Below are positions 21,708-33,369 of a DNA stretch of 64,000 bases, piece after piece (positions within the stretch are counted from its first letter, which is position 1; each line of letters begins with the position of its first letter). Both the position numbers and the translations under genes were made by a program. Under the pieces are notes generated by a model, which ran no database searches, was not told the origin of the DNA, and was given only the letters and a program-made list of their open reading frames with translations. The DNA is from Lithodes maja (Eukaryota; Arthropoda; Malacostraca; Decapoda; Lithodidae): contig JBAKBP010007416.1 in assembly GCA_037953745.1 (NCBI GenBank), positions 1-64,000 on the forward strand, read 5' to 3'.

Positions 21708-22417
21708 GCTTTCACAACTTGTCGCCTAATACCATTGGACAATAATCCAGGGTGCAGACCAGTGGGAGTGGGCGAAGTACTGAGAAGAATCATCGGAAAA
21801 TGCATAATGGATGTGGTGAAGGACGATGTGCGGTCAGGGGCCGGAAATCTCCAAGTGTGTGCCGGCCCCCAAGCAGGGGGAGAGGCAGCAATTCATGCAA
21901 TAAGAACAATAATTGAACGAGTGGACTGTGAAGCTGTGCTGCTAGTGGGTGCAACAAATGCCTTTAACACCATCAACAGAAAGACAGCAATACATAACAT
22001 CAAGGTAAAGTGCCCCAGGTTTGCCACCTATGTAGAGAACACCTATAAACAGCCTGCCGACCTCTTCATAGTAAACAACCAGAACACACGACGGGGATCA
22101 GCTCTGAAATCAATGGAAGGAACCACACAAGGTGACCCCGTAGCAATGGCAATGTATGCATTAGGTCTCTCAGTGTTGCAAACCTTAACAAGCCATGAGG
22201 TGACGCAAGTCAAGCAGGTGGCCTATGCAGACGATCTCACTGGAGCGGGAAAAATCCACGATCTCAAGCACTGGTGGGAGCAAGTGTCAAGTGTTGGCCC
22301 AGAAATAGGGTACCGTCCAAATGCCAGCAAGTCAATACTAATAGTAAAACCAAAAACATTATGAAAGTGCTGTAGAAGCTTTCCGCGGTAGTGAAGTGGT
22401 TGTAACAAAGGACGGAC
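21708..22417 (+). pseudogene. LINE-X reverse transcriptase (left half), catalytic Asp lost
   Basis: The frame is open from 21708 (AFTTCRLIPLDNNPG) to the TGA near 22362, then one frame later YESAVEAFRGSEVVVTKDG to 22417. RT blocks are RPVGVGEVLRRIIGK, CAGPQAGGEAAIHAI, AVLLVGATNAFNTINRK, EGTTQGDPVAMAMYA and VAYADDLTGAG. In motif A the family has Asp (LVDASNAFN); here codon 21948-21950 is GGT, Gly, so the enzyme cannot be active. The protein continues at 30597 (YLGVVIGTEEFKNQYIEEK) after the inserted CR1. Confidence 0.8.
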
Positions 22418-23186
22418 GCTTCAGAAGTTGTTAAGAAGGCAAACAAAATAATTGGCTTTATATGCAGGTCATTTGAGCATAAATCCAAAGAAGTTATCCA
22501 ATAATAATAATAATAATAATAGTTCTTAAAGCTAGCGCATGCTAAGCTAGCTAAGGATAGCTCAATAAGGCCGATTAGGCGTATTTCCATTGGGGTCCTG
22601 TACTACTACCCCATCCCTTTGCTCATGAGGGATGGTAACGACTCAGTGCTTGTGAAAAATCTTTAATGCGCCGAGCGTGGGCGTGAACCCGGGCCTTCTG
22701 GGTGGAAGTCCGAGACGCTAGTCACTACACCAAGCGAGCCGCTAACACTTTACAATTCCTTACTCCGCCCTCTTCTGGAATACCGCGTTCAATCCTGGTG
22801 CCCTTATTACCAAAAAGATATAGACAAGCTAGAACGAGTTCAACGTAGAGTTACCAAAATGATACCTAGCCTAAAGAACAAACCATACGAGGAGCGTCTT
22901 AGAGAATTAAATCTATTTCCTTTAACCCAGCGTAGATTAAGAGGCGACTTAATTCAAGTGTTCAAAATCATCAGAGGCATCGACAATATGAACTGTAGTA
23001 AGTACTTTACTATCGACCAATCTAAATACATGCGGGGAAACGGTTGCAAAATTATTGGTAAATCTTTGAACTCGCATGAATTTAAGAATTTCTTCTTCAA
23101 TCGAGTTGTCAACTTGTGGAATGGGCTTCCCCGAGACGTTATAGACTGTAGCACCGTTGATTCCTTTAAAATTCGCCTAGACATAT
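22418..23186 (+). mobile_element. CR1-like LINE copy 3, left part, inside LINE-X
   Basis: A 5'-truncated CR1 starts at SEVVKKANKIIGFI, is broken by a SINE at 22501-22742 and continues with ERVQRRVTKMIPSLKN and VFKIIRGIDNMNCSKYF. It reaches the point in ORF2 corresponding to 'cgcctagaca' in copy 1 and stops at 23186. The missing 3' end is found at 30236-30596. It is fragmentary and not functional. Confidence 0.88.
22501..22742 (-). mobile_element. tRNA-derived SINE in CR1 copy 3
   Basis: On the minus strand the 22742 end starts CGGCTCGCTTGGTGTAGTGA (A box). A B box GGGTTCACGCCC follows, then a body and a 3' end of (ATT)n on the minus strand, seen as (AAT)n at 22501-22520. It sits exactly between 'gttatcc' and 'taacactttac', which are contiguous in CR1 copy 1. 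Confidence 0.82.
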
Positions 23187-23779
23187 TGTTATGCCCTGAT
23201 TTTATACAGGATTAACTTGGTATAGGTGAGTTCTGCAAGACTGGGTTATTGGATTTCTTGCAAAATACATAAAGAGAATCAACAGAGGACATAGATAATC
23301 TCGGATAAATGGTTTGTAATACAGCTTTATTCTAAATAACACTCAGGTATAAGGTACGTAATAGAATTCACACGAACAATAGATGTTGGAGCACTCAGGT
23401 AGGGTATTGGACTTATTACAATCTCCCAGCACTTATCGCGGATTTGGATAGAGACATACTTCCCACATCCAACGTTCAGGCATTATTCTTCTGATCACAT
23501 TGCTTTATGATACGTAGGGTACATGAATCACACAGGTTAGGTATTTCGCTTTGTTAACTCTCTCTGGTAATATGACTCTTAATCAAGGATGAAAGTATAA
23601 GTAATGTGGTTATTGCCCAAGAATTAACGTAAAGGGATAACTGTAACTAGTTGCACTGGTCTAGGATGTTCACTTGTCTAGGTGATACTTCGGACCGAAA
23701 ACATCAGTGAGGGCGAATCAGGTTAAACCTGATGGCAAGAATAATTACGGGAGTCAGTTCGCCTAAGCTAAATTTCACT

Positions 23780-26345
23780 ATCTATCTATCTATTGCCTGA
23801 CGCCGTGATCCCCGAAGGGGTGGCCACGAACGAACCGCCCCCATGCACCTCTGTCCCCAGCCAGTCGACGCCCCTCCCCCCAACCAGCACCGCCTTCGTT
23901 CATGTAGTTCCTCACTCCATCCTTCCACCTCATATTCGGTCTACCTCTCCCCCTCTGTCCCTCCACCTCGCTCTCGTACACCCTCTTAGTCATTCTCTCG
24001 CTTTCCATACGTTCCATATGGCCGAACCATCTCAAGTTGTTCCTTTTCACACTTTCCAGCACATCTACCTCCACACCACACCTCCTTCTTACTTCCTCAT
24101 TAGTCTGTCTATCCCTCCATGTAACTCCGCACGCACTCCTTAAGTAATTCATTTCCACTGCTCTCACTCTTGGTCTGAGTCTCTCAACCAACGTCCATGC
24201 TTCGCTTCCGTAAGTCAGTGTCGGGATTACCACACTGTCATGCAAGGACTTCTTCACTTCCATACTGACCACCCTATTTCTTGTTACTGCTTTTAGCGTT
24301 CCTACAACCCTCTTCCCCTGTTGTACCCTCTCCCGCACCTCTTCATCCATAGTCCCATCTTTACTCAACACACTGCCCAGATACTTAAAAGAGTTGACGA
24401 TCTCCATAGCCTGACCGTTCAGCTTCACCTCACACTCTGTGACTTCACCCCTTTCGAAGACCATAACCTTGCTCTTCCCCGTATTTACCTTCAAATTCCG
24501 TTTTTCGCACACTGTTCCAAACTCATTTACCAGACCCTGCAACTCCCATTCATTATCACTCATCAGAACTGTATCATCCGCAAACAGCAGTATAGGTAGC
24601 TTCCACTCAATTCCCTCCCTTTTCAGCGATACACCAACATCCACTGCTCTTCATAGTATTTCTTTCATAACTCCATCCATATATACAGTAAACAACCACG
24701 GGGACATCACACACCCCTGTTTCAAACCAACATTCAGGTCAAAGAACTCGCTCTGCTCACTCTCCACACGTACTGCCGCCTTTGCACCCTCATACATGCT
24801 CTTCACTGCTTTCAGCAACTTGCCCTCTACTCCGTATATTCTAAGTACTTTCCACAAACCTTCTCTATCCACTCTGTCATAGGCCTTCTCCAAGTCCATA
24901 AAGGCAACATACACCTTTTGTTTCTTCTCCAGATACTTCTCCACAACACAATTCAGGGTAAAAATCTGATCTACACATCCTCTTCCCTTCCTAAAACCTC
25001 CCTGCTCGTCGCCTATCCATTTCTCCGTTCTCACTCTCTCAATCACTACCCTACTGTATACCTTCCCTACTACGCTTAGAAGACATATTCCTCGGTGGTT
25101 ACCACACACTCCTCTTTCCTCTTTGCCCTTATATAGGGGGACTATTATGCCAGTCTTCCAGTCATCAGGTGCACTCCCCTTCTCCCATGCTAGTTTGCAC
25201 ATTTTCCATACCCATTCTATCACTATCTCACCACCATACCTCAACATTTCCCCACACACTCCATCTGTTCCTGGTGCTTTCCCCAACTTCACTCTTTTCA
25301 TGGCTTCCCACACTTCTGACCTCCTGATCCACACCTCCTCCTCCACTACTTCTCTTCTTCTCCCTCCCATACCATATCCAGCTATGTTTGCTGGCTCTTC
25401 ATTCCTTTCATTTAGCAACTCACTGAAGTACTCCCTCCATCTTTCGACTCTCTCTTGCTTTTCGGCTAGCATTCTCCCATTCTTATCTTTCACACCCTTA
25501 CTGTTTCCCTTGCTACCTTCCCTAACTTTCTTGACTTCTTTCCAGAACAGTTTCTTACTCTCCCTCCATTTTACACTCAGATTCCTTCCAAATTCCTCAT
25601 CTACTCTTCTCTTACTTTCCTTCACCACCCTCTTACTCTCCACGTACCTCGCTCGTTTCTGTCTCTCGGAATCTTCATTCCCTCTACTACCCAACCACTC
25701 TCTATATGCTTTCTTCTTTTCTTCCACAGCTATTCTTACCTCTTCTGTCCACCATGCTGTACCTTTCACTCCCCTCCCTCTTCTCCTCACTCCACACACC
25801 TCCTCACATGCTGCACAGATCTCATCCTTAAACACCTTGCTCATCTCCTCCACTTCCTCCATAACTTCCAGGTCGAACCCACCTAGTCGTCTTTCCACTG
25901 CTCTCCTGTACTCCTCCCTGACTTCCTCCTCCTGCAACCTCTCCACCCTCCTCACCATTCCACCCTCCTCTCGCCTCCCTCCCGCTCTCCTCACCCACTT
26001 CTTTTGTATCCTAACCTTAGCTACCACTACATAATGATCAGACAGACCCCCTCCAATACCCCTATACACCCTAGCATCCATCACAGATTTCTTCATTCGT
26101 TCATCCACACATACATAATCAATCAATGACTTTCGTTCCACCACTGTCTTATCCTTCATCGTCAACATCCGTTTCCACGTGTACCTGTGGATCATTCTGT
26201 GTCGGAAGAAGGTGTTGGCTATCCACAGCTTCCTCCCCACACATACGTCCACAAGTGCACTACCATTCCCATTCACCTCTGATGGTACCCCCCACCCTCC
26301 CACCACTCCCTCAACTTTCCTATCACCCACTGATTATATTAATAT
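23780..26345 (-). mobile_element. RTE-like LINE subfamily A, copy 3, best preserved
   Basis: Flanked by the duplication AATTTCACT (23771-23779 and 26346-26354), with a (TATC)n start, which is the 3' tail on the minus strand. It carries the longest member of the subfamily and lacks only the beginning of the endonuclease. It lies inside the 7-kb insertion, so it is the youngest layer of this nest. Confidence 0.92.
23790..26330 (-). pseudogene. RTE-like ORF: endonuclease end, RT and C-terminal region, one stop
   Basis: The minus-strand frame from 26330 down to 23790 is open for about 847 codons except for one TGA at about 24651. Copy 2 has TCA (Ser) at that position. Order: LWIANTFFRHRMIHRYTW and GGLSDHYVVVAKV (endonuclease C terminus with the SDH catalytic block), the linker WWTEEVRIAVEEKKKAYREW, and GKAPGTDGVCGEML. 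RT motifs follow: GIIVPLYKGKEERG, GGFRKGRGCVDQIF, AFMDLEKAYDRVDREG, GLKQGCVMSPWLF, LLFADDTVLMSD and FKYLGSVLSKDG. Last come a C-terminal CGVTWRDRQTNEEVRRR domain and GDHGVRQ. RT catalytic residues are intact. It reverse transcribes its own RNA at a nicked site; only the start and one codon are defective. Confidence 0.9.
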
Positions 26346-26354
26346 AATTTCACT

Positions 26355-28285
26355 GATATATATTAATACATGCTAGCATACTAATCACTTGTTTCCTAAC
26401 ATCAGAAAAAGTTGAGACACAATTGAATACACTGGATGGTTGAGTTAATAGCACCGTAACACTGGTACTTTGCGAAGTAACACTGTGATAGAGTTTTCCT
26501 GGTTATCTTGCGTTAGTGATGTTGGGGGTTAACAGTAGCTCTGGGGCCGTCCAAGCTGTCCGGTAGTGTAGAGAAGGTTTTGCAGATGGGCTTCTTGCGG
26601 GTGGTTTTGCACCTTTTTGGCAACAAATGCTGATGGGGTAAGACAGTCGATTGTTGCCAAGGAGTTATTCTTGCAGAGTCCTCACTTAAGAGTTTCTCGC
26701 ATAATCCCTTCTAACATAACAAGATCTGTCTGCCTTAGATCAGTTATGAGTTATGATCGTTCGTAACTCAAGTAGCGGATGGTGCACTATCAGAGGTTAA
26801 TGAAACAATCAATAATTTGTGAATTTGTTCTCTACCAATATAATATTACTGCCGGTAGTCCCGATCGCAATAAAACATTCGTAAAAGGGTTAATTCACTT
26901 CCTCACAGAGTTGCACAGATTACGGAAAGCCGAATTATCGTGAATCGTGAGGGGGGGAGGGGTACTAGAAGCCACCGCAGTGTGGCCAGCCTTTGTTTTG
27001 GGCTCTAATATTCAACTGCCCGACTGTTGTCTCTGTGTCTTATTTATAGGCAGGTCAAGGAAGCTTCAGGAATATTCTAGAAGTATTGGATGTCAATGCT
27101 ATGAAGTAGTTAATTTATTCTGGTGAACTTAGGGGGTTAGGGAGGGGGGTCTTTAATGTGGCGGTAAGTAACTTGTTATCTGATTTATTATCGTGGATAT
27201 CTTAACCCTAGTATGAGGTACTAGTAGAGTTGTTTAGGCGGATTTGGTGAAGGTTTTTAAGTACTACTTTGTTGGCGCCCTACGTGACTAGGCTGGGAGG
27301 TATTATTCATCAATTCACCTAAGTATCCTTCTCTGGTCTAGCTGACATGCTATTCGGAATTTAGGATGGGTTAAGGGGGATATTGGGGTTTTATTTTTTT
27401 ATTTTTTTATTTTTTTAAGAGACAATGAACGGAGGAAGGAAAAACACAGATAAAACAAAAAGGTCAAAAAGTTAAGGATGGGGTAGGATGGTATTTGGAT
27501 AGGTATCTAGATTTGTAGGTCATAACCTGTTGGAAACTCACCTGTTGTCTGGCAAGGATTTGCTGGCTTGCGCGGGTCAGGGTAATTCACCGCGGGGGTC
27601 GGTGGGGTCCCCGTGGGGTCGGGGGAGCAGGTCGCTCCCTGAATATGGTTATCGAGAGTTCTTACGTTAATTGGGTTGAGATATGAGTTCAGGTTGTCAG
27701 GAGGTATCTTCCTAGTTAGGGTTGATCACTACATCTAATTTTCATGTACGAGGATTACTCGTGGGTGTTAAGAATAGTGGTTTTGTGAAAATGCAAGTCA
27801 TGGGGAAATTTACATTTTTATGGGGGGACGAGAGGGGGTCGTCCTAGCCTCGCGCCGGCTATTGTTCTGGTTCAGGTTGTGAGTGGGGCTAGGGAGTTAG
27901 AGGATAGTTAAGGGGGGGGGGGTACAAGGATAGGTCCTTACCTTCCATTTGTTGAGGTTAGTGAACGAACTGAGTCGGCATGTTATAACGTTCTTATGGC
28001 GTCTTTACAGGGGGAGGTTTGTGAATTGTAAAGGGGGTGGTTTGAGGCTAGGCGCCGCCCCGCTCGTGACCTAGGGTCGTGACCCTTAATGCGCTGGACA
28101 TAGGGGTGGCATTTCCCTACGATCGAACAGGTAGTGTGTGTGTGCAGCGGGGCGTGAAGGAGAAGAGGACAGGATGACCCAAAAACAGGTTACCACTGAG
28201 CATAGGGTCACGAAGCAAAACACAGTAGTGTGGATTGTGGATAAGGAGGAGGTGATTGGAAGACGTATAACAATTGTGGAAAAGT
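26355..28285. other. Non-coding body of the 7-kb insertion
   Basis: There is no open frame of note. It contains a G-rich stretch near 27590-27630 (GGGGTC repeats), a PBS-like site at 27272-27289, and homopolymer runs (T near 27400, G near 27911). It reads like LTR or leader sequence of a retroelement, but nothing proves it. Confidence 0.45.
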
Positions 28286-28289
28286 AAAT

Positions 28290-30100
28290 GGAAGAGAGGA
28301 ACACAATGGCGGATAAAAGATAATTAACCTAAGGATTGAATACATGCATGAATGACGACATTATAGCCGTCGTCCTAATAAGATGATGAAACCGGGTTGG
28401 TATGCACGTGGCACAATACGACACTAGGACAGTGTCGTATCAATATCAGTGGGCATACTCCGGTTAATATTATATATATACTTAGTTACTAGAAGAACAA
28501 GACAAGGGGCAACTGAGCACGGGGGTACATATCTATATACTTAGTTACTACAAAAGAAAGGAACGGCTGAGCATGGGGTTGGTATGTGGGTGTTGTAACT
28601 GAGCAGGGGGGCTGCATATATCTATTCTCGTAATGGAGAGAGATACTAGGTAGCTTTCCTGCATTCTTCTTGAGATGATCGTATGCAGATTGGTCATAAT
28701 TAAACATATATAAATCAACAGATATGAATCAATACAATAACTGGCAGAGGGTTAGTATGGCGGGTTAGAGGTTAGGTCAGAGGACGGAGGGGGATCATAA
28801 TTAATTATAGGGCTGACATAATCATGATCGGATTCGTTTTCTGTGGAAAACGAAGGTGTCCTGAGATAGCCTTCGCACCTACACAATGAAAATACTATAA
28901 CTCACAAGGTGGTTATCTAATTAAATACATACTTAGTTGGTAGGCTACATCAAGAATGTCCAGGAGGAAAGTCATGTGGTTTGTATTAAAGAAGACTGTT
29001 TTTTTTGTAAAGAGGCGTGTAACATGCGGAGTTAAGTGGAAAAGAGAAAACATCGTGGATAACAGATAGTTACCCTAAGGAGTTTATACCCTGCATAAAC
29101 GACGGCATTATAGACGTCGTCCTAATAAGATGATGAAAACTGGTTTGGTATGCACGTGGCACAATACGACACTAGGACAGTGCCGCTATGTCGTATCAAT
29201 ACTGGTGGCATACTCCGGTTAATATTATATATACACTTAGTTACTAGAAGAAAAAGGAAAAAGGGACAACTGGGCACGGGGGTACATATATCTATACTCG
29301 TCATGGAGAGAGAGATACGAGGTAGATTTCCTGCATCTCTCCTGATTATCGTATGCAGATTGGTCATCGTGAGTTTATCCGAATTAACAGGCCCAAATCA
29401 ATACAATAACTGGCATAGGGTTATCGAGTGTATAGAGTCTTGGTTAAAAGTTGTTACATAACTCGTAATTAACTTATCTAAATCAACAGGCATAAATCAA
29501 TACAAGAACTGGCAAGGGACACAAATTGACAGACGAACAATGCAACGTGAGGTTATGTATAGCTAACTGCTAAAAATGGGGGAACGAAGATAGGCGTCTT
29601 CCATTTTTACAAGTTCCCTAAATTATGTTAACATTAGGGAGTTGGTACATCAATAAAATAGCAATGTGGATCTCAGTGAGTTATGGGGCTGTCTAGTGTA
29701 ATTTCATAATTAATCTCGGAATTACTCCTAGGTAGTTTGTCTAGGGAAATGGAGGTGGTATTAGGAAGGTTGGGAATATATATAGTTAGTGGATAAAACA
29801 ACGGGAGGTTAGAGACATACAATTGCTAGAATTGGGGGGGGGGGGGGACTATGATTGTTATATAACTAAATACAGGGCTGACGTAATCACGATCTGATTT
29901 GGTGTGAAATGGAAGCTAAGGTGTCTTTTAGATCGCCTCGAACCTACACAATGAAAGTATTATAGCCTGTATGGTGGTTACATAATTAAATACATACTTA
30001 GGTGGTACATCAAGAATATCAGTGAGTAAAGTATTGTGGTTTGTATATTAGAAGACTGTGATTGAGAGACGTATAATATGTGGAGTGAATTTGGAGAGAG
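28290..30100. repeat. Diverged direct duplication inside the 7-kb insertion
   Basis: Block 28290-28460 (GACGACATTATAGCCGTCGT, then TGGTATGCACGTGGCACAAT) recurs at 29095-29230. Block 28800-29040 (GGGCTGACATAATCATGATC, then ATTAAATACATACTTAG) recurs at 29870-30080. The second unit is about 300 bp longer, with an extra copy of an 'aaatcaatacaataactggc' motif near 29390 and 29490. A final short duplication, CTCTCAGGATTTTCGTTCCT, occurs twice at 30155-30225. Confidence 0.8.
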
Positions 30101-30235
30101 AGAGAGACTAAATCGGGGATGGAAATGGGACCGGGGATCTCGTTGAGGGTGGGGTTTTCGCTCTCAGGATTTTCGTTCCTGTGGCTCGTTAGGGGTGGGG
30201 GTTTCGCTCTCAGGATTTTCGTTCCTGTGGTATTT

Positions 30236-30596
30236 TACATATATCTTGCATCAAACCCGCGACTGACTGCTTTTGTAAATGAATAACTTTATTTTATCCC
30301 CCCCTTCAAATTCATCAAGTATTATTGCGTATATACTGTATATTACTAAGACGTTACTCTCTTTTTCTCAGATATACGAAAGATCACTTATAACTGTGTT
30401 ATGTTACTAACCCGTCTGTCCCGTACTAACTTCCTAATCCTGCCACGGAAATTAGTTCCAGGGCAGTAGTTCCCTTTCCAATGTTCCCTTACCCACTCTA
30501 AACCACTGTTTGGACACTTGATCCTCAGTGTTTTGGAACACAAGCAGCCTAGAAGGGTCACTAGACTTGTTGCTTGATTTCCTTTGTACTCCTTTG
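30236..30596 (+). mobile_element. CR1-like LINE copy 3, 3' end
   Basis: Completes the CR1 cut at 23186: the last codons, (CGACTGACTGCTTTTGTAAA region), a 3' UTR matching 4950-5180, and a terminus that shows TCCTTTGTAC twice (30590-30600 region). It abuts the right half of LINE-X at 30597. Confidence 0.88.
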
Positions 30597-31949
30597 TACC
30601 TTGGGGTGGTGATTGGCACGGAAGAGTTCAAGAACCAATACATAGAGGAGAAGGTCAGGGAGTCTGTAAAAGAAATTGAAAGACTGGCCAATATTGCAAA
30701 GACGGAACCACAGGCTGTGTATTCAGCATTCACATATGGGGTCAAACATTGCTGGACCTACTTGATGCGAACCGTTCCAAACGTGAGTGCATTACTTCAA
30801 CCGCTGGAAGATGCCATCAGAGACATACTCATCCCAGCGTGGGTAAAGTCACACACTCCGGGTGATACAGAGAGGGAGTTGCTCGCACTGCCTTCTAGGT
30901 TGGGAAGGCTGGGAATCATCAACCCGGTGAGGAGGGCGACAACGGAATACCTGAACTCGGTAAAGATAACAGGATCTCTCACTGACCGTATCGTAGCACA
31001 AGATTCTGATGGGGAAGTAGACCAGGTAGACATTTACAACATCAGAAGGACCATCACATCAGAGAGGCACAACTCACAGAACAATTACTTGGCACGACTG
31101 ATGCACCAACTTTCCCAGAGACTAATAAGAAAAATACAAATAGCACAAAAAACGGGTGCTTCAAATCGGTTGACAACACTACCAATCAAGGCAAAAGGCT
31201 TCAACCTCAACAAAAACATTTTTTTGATGCCATTGCACCGAGGTATGGTTGGCCTTTTGAAGGACTGCCCGATCGATGCGTTTGTGGAGACAACAACGAT
31301 GCAGACCATTGCATGATATGTAAGAAGGGAGGGTTCATCAGCATCAGGCACGATGAAGTGAGAGATGTAACGGCGAACATGCTCAGAGAGGTGTGTCGCG
31401 ATGTGGCGTGTGAACCACCAATCATTCCCTTGGACGGAGTGATCTTGCAGCACAGGACAGCCAACACATCCAACGAAGCACGAGTGGACGTTAGTGCAAG
31501 AGGTTTTTGGACAAGAGCACAGCGAGCGTTCTTCGACATAAGAATATTAGATCCAATGGCCCATAGCTACAGCGAGCTGTCTCTGGAGGCTGCACACACG
31601 AGGAACGAACAAGAAAAGGTCAGGGCATATGGGGAAAGAATCTTAAATATCGAAAAGGGTAGCTTTACCCCACTAATCTTCACCACATCTGGAGAGATGG
31701 GACCCAGGGCCCAGTGCTTCTATTCAAGGCTAGCAGAGATCATCGCAGAGAAGAAGCAACAGCTCAGGAGCTAAGTTGTAGCCTGGATGAGGTGCCGCCT
31801 ATCTTTCTCATTGCTCAGATCAGCACTACTATGTCTGCGGGGAACAAGACTGTCTGCATCACAACCAGCGATGGTGGCAGACATGGACTACGTGGCAGCG
31901 GTGGCAGAGGGTTGCATAGGGAGGCGACTGGATTGAAGGTGCATGGTTG
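30597..31949 (+). pseudogene. LINE-X C-terminal half: thumb, zinc motif, restriction-like nuclease
   Basis: This continues LINE-X from 22417: YLGVVIGTEEFKNQYIEEKV, LPSRLGRLGI and NNYLARLMHQLSQRL. A frameshift follows at a poly-T run near 31219. Then comes CVCGDNNDADHCMIC (a CxC...HxxxC zinc-binding motif), RHDEVRDVTANML, and EARVDVSARGFWTRAQRAFF followed by DIRI, which I read as a PD-(D/E)xK-like nuclease core. Next are GSFTPLIF and AEIIAEKKQQLRS. An in-frame TAA follows (the 11.4-kb fragment has Gln), then WMRCRLSFSLLRSALLCLRG, ending near 31949. The protein is of early-branching, site-choosing LINE type (R2/NeSL/Utopia group; clade unresolved). Inactive. Confidence 0.75.
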
Positions 31950-32066
31950 TAGTATAGTAGAATAGTAGGAATGGAGTAATATCTGATGTTTGTAAAACAT
32001 AATGTATGTACAATATTAAATAAAAATCAAAGAAAATAAGTAGTAGTAGTAGTAGTAGCTGTAGTA
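31950..32066 (+). repeat. LINE-X 3' UTR and TAG-repeat tail
   Basis: After the last LINE-X codons there are about 85 bp of A-rich UTR (with AATAAA-like signals near 32015), then (GTA)n/(TAG)n from about 32038 to 32066. Together with the TAG run at 21597-21707 this places the element between two TAG repeats. Confidence 0.7.
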
Positions 32067-33060
32067 GTAAACCTCTCAACTCCGGTGGCCTTCATAGTTC
32101 GGTCTTATATCTACAGATATATTTCTAATACTAATGTTGTATCTTCTCAACTGTACCTCTGGTCTTATATCCTCCTATGCCGATGACTCTACCTTTCACA
32201 ATTCAACTAGTTTTCTAACCCTCCTTGCAGTCACTTCAAAATTCACGTGATGAGGCCATAGGACACCTATCTTTTAATCTATCAACTATTTGCAATAAGG
32301 GCAGAGATATCCTAGTCACATTCAATACATCCTAAACCCAATTTGTCCATCTATATACCCGTCACAGTGTTCCACACGACTATCCGTTACTCTTTAACAA
32401 CACTCAAATCAACCCTTCGGCATCTCTTTTTCCTATGATAAGTTTTGGAAAGACCATATAATACCACTCTTGCTAAAAAAGAGCTTCCCAGAAGATAGAT
32501 ATGCTCAACCTTTGCCAAGGGTTCCTTACTCTTGCAGAGCTTCCGGTTCTGTACTGAGGTACTGTGTGCAGATCGATCGAGTACTGTTCGCATGTGTGGG
32601 GAGGTGCCACCCGTACTGCATTTAGAGTTAAAACCATTTTGTATCATCAAGTCACCTCTGACTAATTATCTACAAACTCTCTCTACACGCTGCAATGTTG
32701 CTTCTCTCTCTCTCTCTTCTAACTCTATTACAATAATCAGTGTTCTTCAGAACTTTCTTACTGTATACCTTCTTCCTTACGGAGAGTAGGTGGCACTTGT
32801 GCCTTGCAACACATTCCCACCCCTATTCTGTCCAACTCTATAACCCAAAAATGAATTGATTTACTCCGTCTTTCTTCTACTCAAAAAGTAAACTCTGGGC
32901 CTCTCACCCTCATTTAACGACTTAAACTTATTCAATATCCGTGTGTCCAGAAATTTCGACTCTAACGTACCTTGAACTTATGTCTCTGCCACTCTTTCAA
33001 TTCATGGAAGGACACTCGATACAGATAGCTTTGCTTTTTGTCTCCTTTTTACACATAGAA
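32067..33060 (+). mobile_element. Jockey-like LINE A, copy 2 (degenerate)
   Basis: Matches 283-631 and 2033-2310 without interruption. It also extends further upstream into the RT, with a recognisable SYADDSTFHNSTSF (32170-32215), the catalytic YADD. It is riddled with stops. It confirms that 643-2021 is an insertion in copy 1. Confidence 0.75.
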
Positions 33061-33369
33061 CAAAAAATGTAGTAGTATATTATACAGTTGCCAACAGTTC
33101 AATATGCTATGAGTTCTCTATATGTATGCTAATACAGTTAACTAGTTGTTTAGCAATAGCAAGACGATTAGACAAATATGTTACCTTATGAACAGTAAAT
33201 AGCTGTATTTTGCAAGACATTTCCATTCTGAGGAGAGTGTAGGCACCAATCGATCAGGGCAGTACCCAGGGAAAGTTAGGCATATAATAAGCAGTTGTTG
33301 AAACTCCTGTTTCATATGCCTGGCTTCCCCCACAATATATATGCATTTGTCTCACCTACAGATAAGGTG

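Larger units (their letters stand above)
23187..30235. mobile_element. 7-kb insertion in CR1 copy 3, TG-start, unclassified
   Basis: CR1 copy 3 reads '...ctagacatat' before it and 'acatatatcttgcatc' after it, while copy 1 is contiguous there, so this is one insertion with a 5-6 bp duplication (ACATAT). It starts TGTTATGCCC. Subtracting the RTE-like LINE (23780-26345) leaves about 4.5 kb with no protein domain. A primer-binding-site-like TTGGCGCCCTACGTGACT at 27272 follows 1.5 kb of net sequence, which would fit an LTR ending there. However, I find no second LTR. An internal direct repeat occupies about 28290-30100. Confidence 0.6.

Noticed and set aside
21579..21745. Extension of the receptor open frame into poly-Val/Ser
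   Set aside because: It lies past a consensus splice donor and translates a TAG microsatellite.
28290..30100. Long terminal repeats of an LTR element
   Set aside because: The two copies are adjacent, strongly diverged, of unequal length and not at the ends of the insertion.
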